From: JAZRWQ01 sp045541395
Lineage (GTDB): Bacteria > Bacillota > Clostridia > Oscillospirales > UMGS1783
DNA: 56,628 nucleotides
Direction of reading: 5' to 3'
Assembly (NCBI GenBank): GCA_045541395.1
Contig: JAZQIZ010000017.1
Coordinates: forward strand, 1-56,628
A program made the translations under genes and the position numbers. This document shows positions 1 to 7,685 of the stretch, in pieces. The notes under the pieces are model-generated. The model searched no databases. It was not told where the DNA came from and was given only the letters and a program-made list of their open reading frames with translations. The stretch's first letter is position 1, and each line of letters starts with the position of its first letter.

Positions 1-1614
1 CAGATTAAAGATACCAAGTAAAACCGAAACAATATTGGTAAGACTTGAAAGTATAGATTTAATTACACTACCTTCATAGTTTGCAAATATAAAACTTAAA
101 ACAAACCCAATGGCAACAAAAGCAATAGCAATAGTACCGACGGGTATGCCGCCTATAACCAAGTTGAAACTGAAAACTTCTCCGTTTACTACAAAGCTAA
201 GCACTAAATAGAACATACCGATAAGTTCTATTGCAGAACCAATATCGCCAATCACTTTAAGGGATTTTCTATTCCGTACAGCACATTTAATATGAGCCAC
301 AGTCAGTTGGATAAGGGCGAATACAAAACACAATATCTGCAAATTTTGTGCAGTAGTGAGCCCTGCAGTGCCATTGGTCCAGAACGGATACCATATCTTA
401 TCGGCATACACGTTTGAAATTACCGGTATGGATAAGCTCTTAAGCCACTCAGGCAACTGTTCCGGAGTGAGTCCGAACCAAGTGCAAGTAAGCGTTCCCC
501 AAAGGACAGTGGAAAGCCCGAAAAGCCCGATAAGCAAGAACATTGGCGAAACCGGCTTTTTGGCAATGAGCGATTTTATAATCGGGATTGCCGCAACGGC
601 GGTAATAAGAAGGCCGTAACCACCGTCGCCGAAAATAATTCCGAAGAAGATCAGTATAAAGCCTAAGAACCAACCGGAAATATCATATTCAAAGTAACCG
701 GGAACGGTACCTAAAAAGTCGGTCAGCGGATAAATAAGGCTTACAAACTTATTGTTTTTAAGCTTGGTGGGAACGTTATCCTCTTCGGTAGGCTCCTCAA
801 CCAAAAGGCCCCAGCAGTTTTCATGGGCGGTCAGGGTAAGCTTTTCAAGGTTTTCCGCTTCAATATAACCTGTAAAGTAGGCTACTGTAAGCTCGTCTGT
901 TAAGGCTTCCTTGTCCATACCTGTGGAATAAACCTCAAACTCAACATCCCTTGCTATAGACTTGATAGCTTCTTTAAGGGCATCTGAGTATTGGCTGTAA
1001 GAGCTGATCTTTTCCTGCGCAGCTGAAATAAGGGAGGAAATCTCGGTTATTTCTTTGCGCATATTTTCGGTGGATAACTGAGGCAATGCCAGGAGATAGC
1101 CGTTAAAGGAAGAAAGTTCGGCCTCAGGGCATACAAGCGCCATTGCTTTTACGGAAGCTTTGGTTTCCTCCAGCAGCAGGGCGGTGGTTTCCTCTTTGAG
1201 CCTTTCGTATTCCGTTTTAGGCATTTCATAAAGGGATATTTCATAGCCCTTGGCCTTAAGCTCATTTATGGCTTCAGGGTCTATCTCGCCCCAGGGGCTC
1301 AGGCGGTCAATTTCAGCAGAAAGAGCTGTTATTTTAGCCTGATACTCTTTTTTCTGTTCTTCAAGAGCTAAGATCTCCTTGGCAACCGAAAGAGCTTTTT
1401 CGGTATCAAGGCTCTCCTGCTCTGTTTTTACTTTGCCTAAGGTAAAAAGAGCGTTTTCAAGTACGGAGGTTTGCTCCCGAAGCTCTTCAAGACGGCTGCC
1501 CTTGCCTGAGGCAATTTCTATTTGAATTATACCTAATTTGCGAAGCTCTTTCAAAGCCTGCGATTTTTTATCTTCTCTTACAATAAGAGAAATCTTTTTC
1601 ATTGGCACTATCAT
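1..1614 (-). CDS. ntpI: V-type ATP synthase subunit I (partial, C-terminus beyond left edge)
   Basis: Subunit I is the membrane stator/ion-channel subunit of the V/A-type ATPase (homologue of subunit a). The reading frame is open from 1614 to the window edge (538 codons). The first half is a hydrophilic, Lys/Glu-rich cytoplasmic region with coiled-coil stretches. From about residue 290 there are successive hydrophobic membrane segments separated by loops, with the typical GDGGYGL turn of this family. The ATG at 1614 overlaps the stop codon of subunit D as ATGA, which implies translational coupling; a second in-frame ATG lies four codons downstream (1602). It is the last gene seen here; the proteolipid subunit K would be expected just beyond the left edge. 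Identity is firm, the exact start less so. Confidence 0.93.
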   Translation of the reverse strand, partial: MIVPMKKISLIVREDKKSQALKELRKLGIIQIEIASGKGSRLEELREQTSVLENALFTLGKVKTEQESLDTEKALSVAKEILALEEQKKEYQAKITALSAEIDRLSPWGEIDPEAINELKAKGYEISLYEMPKTEYERLKEETTALLLEETKASVKAMALVCPEAELSSFNGYLLALPQLSTENMRKEITEISSLISAAQEKISSYSQYSDALKEAIKSIARDVEFEVYSTGMDKEALTDELTVAYFTGYIEAENLEKLTLTAHENCWGLLVEEPTEEDNVPTKLKNNKFVSLIYPLTDFLGTVPGYFEYDISGWFLGFILIFFGIIFGDGGYGLLITAVAAIPIIKSLIAKKPVSPMFLLIGLFGLSTVLWGTLTCTWFGLTPEQLPEWLKSLSIPVISNVYADKIWYPFWTNGTAGLTTAQNLQILCFVFALIQLTVAHIKCAVRNRKSLKVIGDIGSAIELIGMFYLVLSFVVNGEVFSFNLVIGGIPVGTIAIAFVAIGFVLSFIFANYEGSVIKSILSSLTNIVSVLLGIFNL

Positions 1615-2243
1615 AATGAATAAACCTCCTGTTCGGAAGCCACAGCATTACGAAGGGCTATTTTGCGTTTTGAAATTTTAGAACGCACAACGGCATTGAC
1701 CTGCTGGTCTGCCATATAAATAGATATTTTTTTTATATTCTCCAAGGTTTCGGGGATCTTTACCTTCTCAAACAGGTTTACTCTTTGGGAGGTTACTAAA
1801 AGCTCCTTTTCAAGAAGCCTTACCTGCTCATCCAACACCTGAGCCTCCAGGTCCAGGGAAATGGCCTTTTCCATATGGTTTGCGGCCAGATCCACCCACA
1901 AAGGTGTTTTATAAAGATCGTAATCTCCTCTGCCAAAATCAGCGCCCTCGTAAATGGGGATCTCAACACCGGCAATATTGCCTTTACCCTTGCGAATATT
2001 GCTTACGGTTATTATTCCCTGCGGGAAAGCGGCTGTTTCACTGAATACGGCGATCCATTCCTTAAAGCCACGTTCAAGGTCTTCTTTTGCTTTTCTTACA
2101 GCCTTGGCCTTGGCTTCTATTGTTCTGATCTCGGTTTGGAGCTGCTGTTTTTTCAGTGTGAGAGTAGGCAAATATCTACGGTACATTTTCAGAGCGTCCT
2201 TTTGTACCTTTAACTCATTTTTAGTCAGCTTGATTTTTGCCAA
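1611..2243 (-). CDS. ntpD: V-type ATP synthase subunit D
   Basis: Subunit D is the central rotor stalk that couples the A3B3 head to the membrane ring. The product is 210 residues, the usual size, and almost entirely helical, with Lys/Glu/Gln-rich N- and C-terminal helices that would form the long antiparallel coiled coil. The N-terminus (KIKLTKNEL) is typical of the family. The start is a TTG codon at 2243, chosen because an AAGGAGGG ribosome site sits about 9 nt upstream and no better ATG fits the conserved N-terminus. It follows subunit B by 14 nt and overlaps subunit I by 4 nt. Confidence 0.95.
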   Translation of the reverse strand: MAKIKLTKNELKVQKDALKMYRRYLPTLTLKKQQLQTEIRTIEAKAKAVRKAKEDLERGFKEWIAVFSETAAFPQGIITVSNIRKGKGNIAGVEIPIYEGADFGRGDYDLYKTPLWVDLAANHMEKAISLDLEAQVLDEQVRLLEKELLVTSQRVNLFEKVKIPETLENIKKISIYMADQQVNAVVRSKISKRKIALRNAVASEQEVYSL

Positions 2244-2257
2244 AACTTCTGCCCTCC

Positions 2258-3553
2258 TTAACCTTCGGGCCAGAACTCATCGGTAAGGTCTGACTTAATG
2301 CCGGTCTCATCCTTTTCAAAGCATTCGGCTAATATATCCCAGCCTAAATCAAGAGCGGCTTCAAGGGAAAGGTTAACCGAAAGGGACATCATTTTATTTT
2401 CAAAAAGCTCACCGTATTTTAAAAGCTTTTCATCCCAACGGCTCATGGAGAAGCCCATATTCTTCTTTTCCAGAGTTTCCTTATAGGAAGAATACAGGCG
2501 GATCATACCGTCCATAAGGGCGCGATGGTCTTTTCTGGTTTTGCCGTTTACGTTCTGCTTAAGACGGGAGAGGGAGCCGAAAGGTTCAATACGGCCGCCC
2601 TTAAGATAATACTGGCCTTCGGTAATATAGCCTGTATTGTCGGGTACGGGATGGGTAACGTCATCACCGGGCATGGTTGTTACTGCAAGAACCGTAACGG
2701 AGCCGGAATCAGCAAAGTCAACAGCCTTTTCATAACGGGAAGCCAGCTGAGAATAGAGGTCACCGGGGTAGCCTCGGTTAGAGGGCACCTGTTCCTGAGT
2801 AATTGCAATTTCTTTCATTGCATCGGCAAAGTTGGTCATATCCGTAAGGAGAACCAGAACGTCCTTATTCTGCAGGGCAAACTGTTCTGCAACGGCTAAT
2901 ACCATATCGGGTATCATCATACATTCAACCGTAGGGTCGGATGCGGTGTGAATAAACATAACTGTTTTGCTTAAAGCGCCGCCCTTTGAAAGCTCTTCCT
3001 TAAAATAAAGAAAGTCATCATACTTAAGGCCCATACCGCCGAGAACTATTACGTCGGCCTCGGCCTGCATTGCAATACGTGCAAGGAGCTGGTTATAGGG
3101 CTCACCTGAAATAGAGAAGATAGGCAGCTTCTGAGAAACAACGAGAGTATTGAACATATCGATCATAGGGATGTTGGTTCTCATCATTCGGTTTGCAAGA
3201 ATACGCTTGGTGGGGTTAACGGAAGGGCCGCCGATAGGCTTCATATTATCGGCAAGAGCGGGGCCCTTATCACGGGGCTGACCTGAGCCGTTGAAAATAC
3301 GGCCTAAAAGGTCCTCGCTGAAGGAAACGCGCATCTGATGGCCTAAAAAACGAACCTCGTCGCCGGTGGAAACACCCTGACCGCCTGCAAATACCTGCAG
3401 CGCAACAAGGTCACCTTCAATTTTGTTTACCTGAGCCAGAGACTTACCGAAGCGGGTGTTTATCTGAGCAAGCTCTTTATACTGAACGCCCTTGGCGCGG
3501 ACGGTAATAACGTTGCCGGTTATGGATTCTATGCGATTATAAACTTTACTCAT
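2258..3553 (-). CDS. ntpB: V-type ATP synthase subunit B
   Basis: This is the non-catalytic nucleotide-binding-fold subunit of the A3B3 head. The product is 431 residues, near the family norm of 430-460. It has the N-terminal beta barrel (residues 1-70), then the central RecA-like domain with PMIDMFN and SGEPYN in place of a Walker A loop, as expected for a non-catalytic subunit. The GYPGDLYSQLASRYEKA segment near residues 255-270 is a family hallmark. The ATG lies 2 nt after the subunit A stop, and the Shine-Dalgarno signal is inside the end of the A gene, so the two are coupled. Confidence 0.96.
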   Translation of the reverse strand: MSKVYNRIESITGNVITVRAKGVQYKELAQINTRFGKSLAQVNKIEGDLVALQVFAGGQGVSTGDEVRFLGHQMRVSFSEDLLGRIFNGSGQPRDKGPALADNMKPIGGPSVNPTKRILANRMMRTNIPMIDMFNTLVVSQKLPIFSISGEPYNQLLARIAMQAEADVIVLGGMGLKYDDFLYFKEELSKGGALSKTVMFIHTASDPTVECMMIPDMVLAVAEQFALQNKDVLVLLTDMTNFADAMKEIAITQEQVPSNRGYPGDLYSQLASRYEKAVDFADSGSVTVLAVTTMPGDDVTHPVPDNTGYITEGQYYLKGGRIEPFGSLSRLKQNVNGKTRKDHRALMDGMIRLYSSYKETLEKKNMGFSMSRWDEKLLKYGELFENKMMSLSVNLSLEAALDLGWDILAECFEKDETGIKSDLTDEFWPEG

Positions 3554-3555
3554 TA

Positions 3556-5325
3556 TTATTCACCGTCCTTTAATAATTTTTCAGCCTGTAAGGTAAGCTT
3601 GCCGCCGCCCCGGGCGTAAAGCTCGTCTATTTCATTTTCAACGTTCTTAAAGCCCTGACTTTCAAATTCTTCATAGTTCCAGTCTATAAACTTCTGACGA
3701 AGGCGGTTTATAAAGCTGCGTGCTTCATCTTTATTCTCAAGGGCATAATCACTGCCTAAAACGCAAACAAGCTTATCGGTAACGTAATTCTGGCGGGCAA
3801 CAGAGCAGTTGGCATCAACAAGATCGAAAGAGTTCTGCTGCAGATAAACTGCATCCAGCATTTCGGATTTAAGGTAGGTTATATAGTCGGCAAGGGCGGT
3901 ACCTTCCTCACCTACTACCTTCATCATAGAGCCGATCTCATAGCCGTGATGGATTATACTCTTGCAGAAAGCAAGCTTTTCATTATTTACAACGCTGTTA
4001 TATTTTGACCAGGAAATAAGAGGATCGATAGCGGGGTACTTTCTGGCGTCGGAGCGCTCACGGGAAAGGCCGTGGAATGCGCCGACAACCTTCAGAGTTG
4101 CCTGAGTTACAGGTTCTTCAAAGTTACCGCCTGCAGGGGAAACAGTGCCGCCGATAGTAACGGAGCCTTTGGATCCGTCGGGCAGGAGAACGTAACCTGC
4201 TCTTTCATAAAATGCGGCAATATAAGATTCAAGGTAAGCGGGGAAGGCTTCCTCGCCGGGGATCTCTTCAAGTCTGCCGGACATTTCACGCAGAGCCTGA
4301 GCCCAACGGGAGGTGGAATCGGCAAGAAGCAGAACGTTAAGGCCCATCTGACGGTAATATTCCGCAAGGGTAACCGAGGTATAAACCGAAGCTTCACGGG
4401 AAGCAACGGGCATTGAGGAAGTATTACATATAATAATGGTACGTTCCATAAGAGAACGGCCGGTTTTAGGGTCGATAAGCTCGGGGAATTCGGTAAGGGT
4501 CTCAACAACCTCACCTGCGCGCTCGCCGCAGGCCGCAATAATAACGATATCAACGTCGGCATACTTGGATGTCGTGTGCTGCAAAACGGTTTTACCTGCG
4601 CCGAAGGGGCCGGGGGTGCAGTAAGTTCCGCCCTTAGCAACAGGGAAGAAGGAGTCAATAAGACGAACCTTGGTTTCCATTGTTTCAACAGGAGCAAGCC
4701 TTTCGCTGTAACATTTAACAGCGCGCTTTACAGGCCATTTAAAGGACATTGAAAGGGGGTATTCGCGGCCGCGCTCATCGGTAACAACGGCAACGGTTTC
4801 TTTTACGGTATATTCGCCCTTTTCAACTATTGAGCTTAGGGTATAAGTGCCGTTCATATAAAAGGGCACGAAGATCTTATGGGTAAAGGAGCCTTCGGGT
4901 ACGGTGCCTATATGTTCGCCTGCCCGTAAAGATTGCCCAACCTTGGCTGTAGGGGTAAACTCCCATTTCTTTTGGCTGTCAAGAGCCTCGGCGTAAACGC
5001 CTCTTTCCAAAAACCAGCCTGCCTGCTCAGCTAAAGCGGGAAGGGGGTTTTGCAGGCCGTCGTATATCTGCCCGAGAAGGCCGGGGCCCAGATCTGCAGA
5101 AAGCATTTCGCCTGTGAATTCAACGTCGTCACCGCACTTGATACCGTCGGTCATTTCATAAACCTGAACCTGAGCAACGTTACCTTTTATGCGGATAACT
5201 TCACTTTTAAGGGCGGTATTGCCCACTAAAACGTAGCATATTTCGTTCATGGAAACGTTGTCTTCAAATTCAACAGACACTAAGTTTCCGTTTATACTTA
5301 ATACCTTTCCTTTTTTATCGGTCAT
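3556..5325 (-). CDS. ntpA: V-type ATP synthase catalytic subunit A
   Basis: This is the catalytic ATP-hydrolysing or ATP-synthesising subunit. The 589 residues match the family length. The Walker A loop GPFGAGKT is near residues 237-244, followed by the catalytic GER motif (AACGERAGE) and a Walker B region ending in LLLADSTSRWAQALRE. The long non-homologous insert typical of A subunits (residues 110-180, with HIGTVPEG) is present. The ATG overlaps the stop of the upstream DUF2764 gene as ATGA. The GPFGAGKT form of the P-loop and the E-DUF2764-A-B-D-I gene order resemble the operons of Bacteroidetes and spirochaetes rather than the I-K-E-C-F-A-B-D order of clostridia (family knowledge). Confidence 0.97.
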   Translation of the reverse strand: MTDKKGKVLSINGNLVSVEFEDNVSMNEICYVLVGNTALKSEVIRIKGNVAQVQVYEMTDGIKCGDDVEFTGEMLSADLGPGLLGQIYDGLQNPLPALAEQAGWFLERGVYAEALDSQKKWEFTPTAKVGQSLRAGEHIGTVPEGSFTHKIFVPFYMNGTYTLSSIVEKGEYTVKETVAVVTDERGREYPLSMSFKWPVKRAVKCYSERLAPVETMETKVRLIDSFFPVAKGGTYCTPGPFGAGKTVLQHTTSKYADVDIVIIAACGERAGEVVETLTEFPELIDPKTGRSLMERTIIICNTSSMPVASREASVYTSVTLAEYYRQMGLNVLLLADSTSRWAQALREMSGRLEEIPGEEAFPAYLESYIAAFYERAGYVLLPDGSKGSVTIGGTVSPAGGNFEEPVTQATLKVVGAFHGLSRERSDARKYPAIDPLISWSKYNSVVNNEKLAFCKSIIHHGYEIGSMMKVVGEEGTALADYITYLKSEMLDAVYLQQNSFDLVDANCSVARQNYVTDKLVCVLGSDYALENKDEARSFINRLRQKFIDWNYEEFESQGFKNVENEIDELYARGGGKLTLQAEKLLKDGE

Positions 5326-5879
5326 TGTATTGCCTCCAACCTGTCTCCATTTACAATGGAGTCATAAATATTTCTGTAAGCTTTTTCTCCAAGCTCGGTA
5401 CTGAACTGTTTGATACGGGAAATAAGCATCAATTTGAGCCCATAATAAAAAATATAATCCTCACTAAAGCCGTTCAATGGCCTTAAAGCCTCCAGAACCT
5501 GAAGACGGTAACGGTTTAAATAGATTTCCGCCTCCATGGGATTTTCAATTTCAACGGCGCCTGCCGCTGCCTTTTGGCAATCAGCGGGCATAGCCTCATT
5601 TTCCGTATCGTAGGTCTTCTTCATTTTTTGAGCTCTAACCACACAAAGAGCAAGCCTTAAGGCTCTTTCTTTTTGGTTCCAGGCATCAATAAATTCAAAA
5701 CCTGTGCTTTCAATATTCTTTTCAGGAGATAAGGTAAGATGATTTACAGCTTCTTTGTATTTCTTATCCAAAAAGCTGTTGCACAGCTCGGTAAAACGTT
5801 CCGGGCTTATTGGAAGAGGGGTGTTTTCACCTATGCCGTCCAATGACGGCAACTGGGATATAAAATAATATTCAGCCAT
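5322..5879 (-). CDS. DUF2764 family V-ATPase operon protein (probable subunit C counterpart)
   Basis: A 185-residue, largely helical, soluble protein with no signal peptide. Its N-terminus (YYFISQLPSLDG) and its position between subunits E and A are the hallmarks of the DUF2764 family, which occupies this slot in the V-ATPase operons of Bacteroidetes, spirochaetes and chlamydiae, where no ordinary subunit C is encoded. By position it should act at the base of the central stalk. The ATG directly abuts the stop of subunit E (TAA ATG), and the gene's own stop overlaps the start of subunit A, so production is tightly coupled. The family assignment comes from recognition and context; the role as subunit C counterpart is inference. 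Confidence 0.8.
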   Translation of the reverse strand: MAEYYFISQLPSLDGIGENTPLPISPERFTELCNSFLDKKYKEAVNHLTLSPEKNIESTGFEFIDAWNQKERALRLALCVVRAQKMKKTYDTENEAMPADCQKAAAGAVEIENPMEAEIYLNRYRLQVLEALRPLNGFSEDYIFYYGLKLMLISRIKQFSTELGEKAYRNIYDSIVNGDRLEAIQ

Positions 5880-6488
5880 TTATTTCGCCTCTTTCAAAAG
5901 ACCTGCCACCTTGGGGCTGAGATAATTTGAAAGCATTTCAACTACCGCTTCGGAGGAGTAATCATAATAAGCGCTGCCGTTATTTACAGCGATACGGAAG
6001 CCGCCGTCAAAATTGTCGTTGGCCTTAAGGGTAACTCCCTTGAGCATTTTTTCTTTAAGAGCTGCAAGTATAACAGCTTCCAGACTTTCAAGATCGGAAG
6101 AATTAAGAATAACCGCAATGTCCTCGGAATCAGGCTTTTGGGCCCAGTTTTCAACAACCTTTACAATAAGCTGAGCAAGGGCTTCGGAGGAATAAACTCC
6201 GCTTACGTTTTCGCCAACTACCGCATTAAGCTCTCTTGTAACGCTTTCTCTGAAGGAAATAAGCAGGTTGCGGCCTGACTGAGCAATAGCGTCTTCGCTT
6301 GACTTTGTAAATCTTTCGGTTTCCGCCTTTGCCTCGGCTATTATTTTCTGGGCTTCGGCTTTTGCTTCATTAACTATTTTTTCGGCCTGAGCCTTAGCTT
6401 CGCTAACTATGGCATCAGCTTCTTTTTGGGCGGAATCAACACCGTCTTTTCTGATCTGCTCAATAAGCTCACCAAGTTTTACTTCCAT
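5880..6488 (-). CDS. ntpE: V-type ATP synthase subunit E
   Basis: Subunit E forms the peripheral stator stalk. The protein begins with a long Ala/Lys/Glu-rich coiled coil (residues 1-85; repeated AEAQKI and EAKAE heptads) followed by a mixed globular C-terminal domain, the standard layout. The start is placed at ATG 6488 (202 residues) because an AAAGGAG site lies 9 nt upstream. An ORF extending to 6512 would place that ribosome site inside the coding region. It is the first gene of the ATPase operon, about 110 nt downstream of a consensus promoter. Confidence 0.93.
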   Translation of the reverse strand: MEVKLGELIEQIRKDGVDSAQKEADAIVSEAKAQAEKIVNEAKAEAQKIIAEAKAETERFTKSSEDAIAQSGRNLLISFRESVTRELNAVVGENVSGVYSSEALAQLIVKVVENWAQKPDSEDIAVILNSSDLESLEAVILAALKEKMLKGVTLKANDNFDGGFRIAVNNGSAYYDYSSEAVVEMLSNYLSPKVAGLLKEAK

Positions 6489-6536
6489 TGTTGTAACTCC
6501 TTTTGAATTCAATTAATTGACTGTAATAAACAAATA

Positions 6537-6567
6537 GGGCCAGCATCCTCTACCGTCAGCTGGTCCC
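6537..6567 (-). promoter_or_regulatory. Structured leader of the V-ATPase mRNA (candidate cis-regulatory RNA)
   Basis: Between the promoter and subunit E the transcript folds into a GC-rich hairpin: GGGACCAGC pairs with GCTGGCCC with one bulged base, closing a purine-rich 14-nt loop (TGACGGTAGAGGAT). It is followed by a U-rich but interrupted run. A stem of this quality in an AT-rich leader suggests regulation. An Na+-sensing riboswitch would suit an ion-pumping ATPase, since V-ATPase operons are known targets of that class, but the match to any named class could not be verified by eye. Confidence 0.5.
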
Positions 6568-6603
6568 TTAAATATTATTACTAAAGTGCTTATACATTAT
6601 GTG

Positions 6604-6632
6604 ATTATATCACTGTAAATTTTATTTGTCAA
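6604..6632 (-). promoter_or_regulatory. Sigma-70-type promoter of the V-ATPase operon
   Basis: On the minus strand the sequence reads TTGACA, a 17-nt spacer, then TATAAT: a perfect consensus promoter. Transcription would start near 6597, giving a leader of about 110 nt. Confidence 0.9.
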
Positions 6633-6743
6633 TAGAAAATGCAAAAAAAACTATCTTCGCTGCCTGTCAATTCAACTAAATCTTAACCAAATTTTAATCG
6701 GACTGTTATATACCAATGGTTCTCTTTGGCTTTCACTAAAATA

Positions 6744-6769
6744 ACACTCAGGCAAAAAGCCTGAGTGCT
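6744..6769 (-). terminator. Rho-independent terminator after the aldo/keto reductase
   Basis: A perfect 9-bp stem (CACTCAGGC / GCCTGAGTG) with a 5-nt loop begins 6 nt after the reductase stop codon. On the minus strand it is followed by TTATTTTA. Confidence 0.85.
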
Positions 6770-6774
6770 ATTTG

Positions 6775-7632
6775 TTAACCTGCAGGAGCGTCGTCAGGGC
6801 CAAGGCCGCTGTAGCCGATCTGAGGAAGCGAAAGAATGGCTTGCATATCCTCGGCGCTTATGTTAAAATCGAACACCTTTGCGTTCTGACTGATCCTTTC
6901 CATAGTAACGGTTTTGGGTAATGCCACAAGGCCCTGCTGAAGAAGGAAACGGATACAAAGCTGAGCCACGCTCTTATTATACTTCTCTGCAATTTTTAAA
7001 AGCCTTTCATCCTTTAAAACAGCGCCGCTGCCAAGGGGGCTCCAGGCCTGAAGAGCAATACCGTTGGCCTTGCAGAAGCTTACTGTTTCGGGCTGCATAT
7101 AGCCGGGATGAAGCTCGATCTGATTTACCATAGGCTTTACCTGACAGTTCTTTAAAAGGGGATCAAGATGGTGAGGCAGAAAATTTGAAACGCCTATTGC
7201 CTTAACCTTGCCGTCCTTATAAAGCTTTTCAAAGCCGCGCCAGGTATCATAATTGATCTCGGCCCAATTTTCACTTACCTTTTCAACGCAAGGCCAATGA
7301 ATAAGATAAAGATCAACGTAATCGGTGCCCAGCTTCTTAAGGGATTCCTCGCAAGCCAGAACGGTTTTTTCATAGCCCCTGTCGGACACCCAATGCTTGG
7401 TGGTCAGAAACAGCTCTTCCCTTTTTATGCCGGAATCCTTAATGCCTGCACCAACCCCTGTTTCATTGCCGTAAACGGCGGCGGTGTCAATATGGCGATA
7501 ACCCCTGTCTATAGCCTCTTTAACACAGGATGCGGCAGTTTGGCCGTCAGGGGTACGCCAGGTACCAAAGCCCAAGCAAGGCATTTTAGTACGGTTTGGC
7601 AGAAGAACGGTGTCTGTGATACTGTTAAACAT
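6775..7632 (-). CDS. Aldo/keto reductase
   Basis: NADPH-dependent reductase of the AKR superfamily (TIM barrel, cytoplasmic), which would reduce aldehydes or ketones of small sugars or metabolites. At 285 residues it has the usual length. The catalytic tetrad is visible: Asp in YRHIDTAAVYGNE, Tyr in the same segment, Lys in LTTKHW, and His in LIHWP. GVSNF and the C-terminal LPKT cofactor segment are also present. No promoter is seen in the 53-nt gap behind the large glycosidase gene, so it is probably co-transcribed by read-through of the hairpin at 7650-7680. That would link it to metabolism of sugars released by the glycosidase (inference). The substrate cannot be told from sequence. Confidence 0.93.
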   Translation of the reverse strand: MFNSITDTVLLPNRTKMPCLGFGTWRTPDGQTAASCVKEAIDRGYRHIDTAAVYGNETGVGAGIKDSGIKREELFLTTKHWVSDRGYEKTVLACEESLKKLGTDYVDLYLIHWPCVEKVSENWAEINYDTWRGFEKLYKDGKVKAIGVSNFLPHHLDPLLKNCQVKPMVNQIELHPGYMQPETVSFCKANGIALQAWSPLGSGAVLKDERLLKIAEKYNKSVAQLCIRFLLQQGLVALPKTVTMERISQNAKVFDFNISAEDMQAILSLPQIGYSGLGPDDAPAG

Positions 7633-7649
7633 AATTATCTCTCTTTCTT

Positions 7650-7680
7650 AAAGCGCCTCCCACTTAAGGGGAGGCGCTTT
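7650..7680 (-). terminator. Hairpin between the GH36 gene and the aldo/keto reductase (weak terminator or attenuator)
   Basis: A 12-bp stem (AAAGCGCCTCCC / GGGGAGGCGCTTT, 6-nt loop). On the minus strand only TTTAAG follows, so the uridine tract is very short. Partial read-through into the reductase is likely. Confidence 0.65.
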
Positions 7681-7685
7681 GGGGC

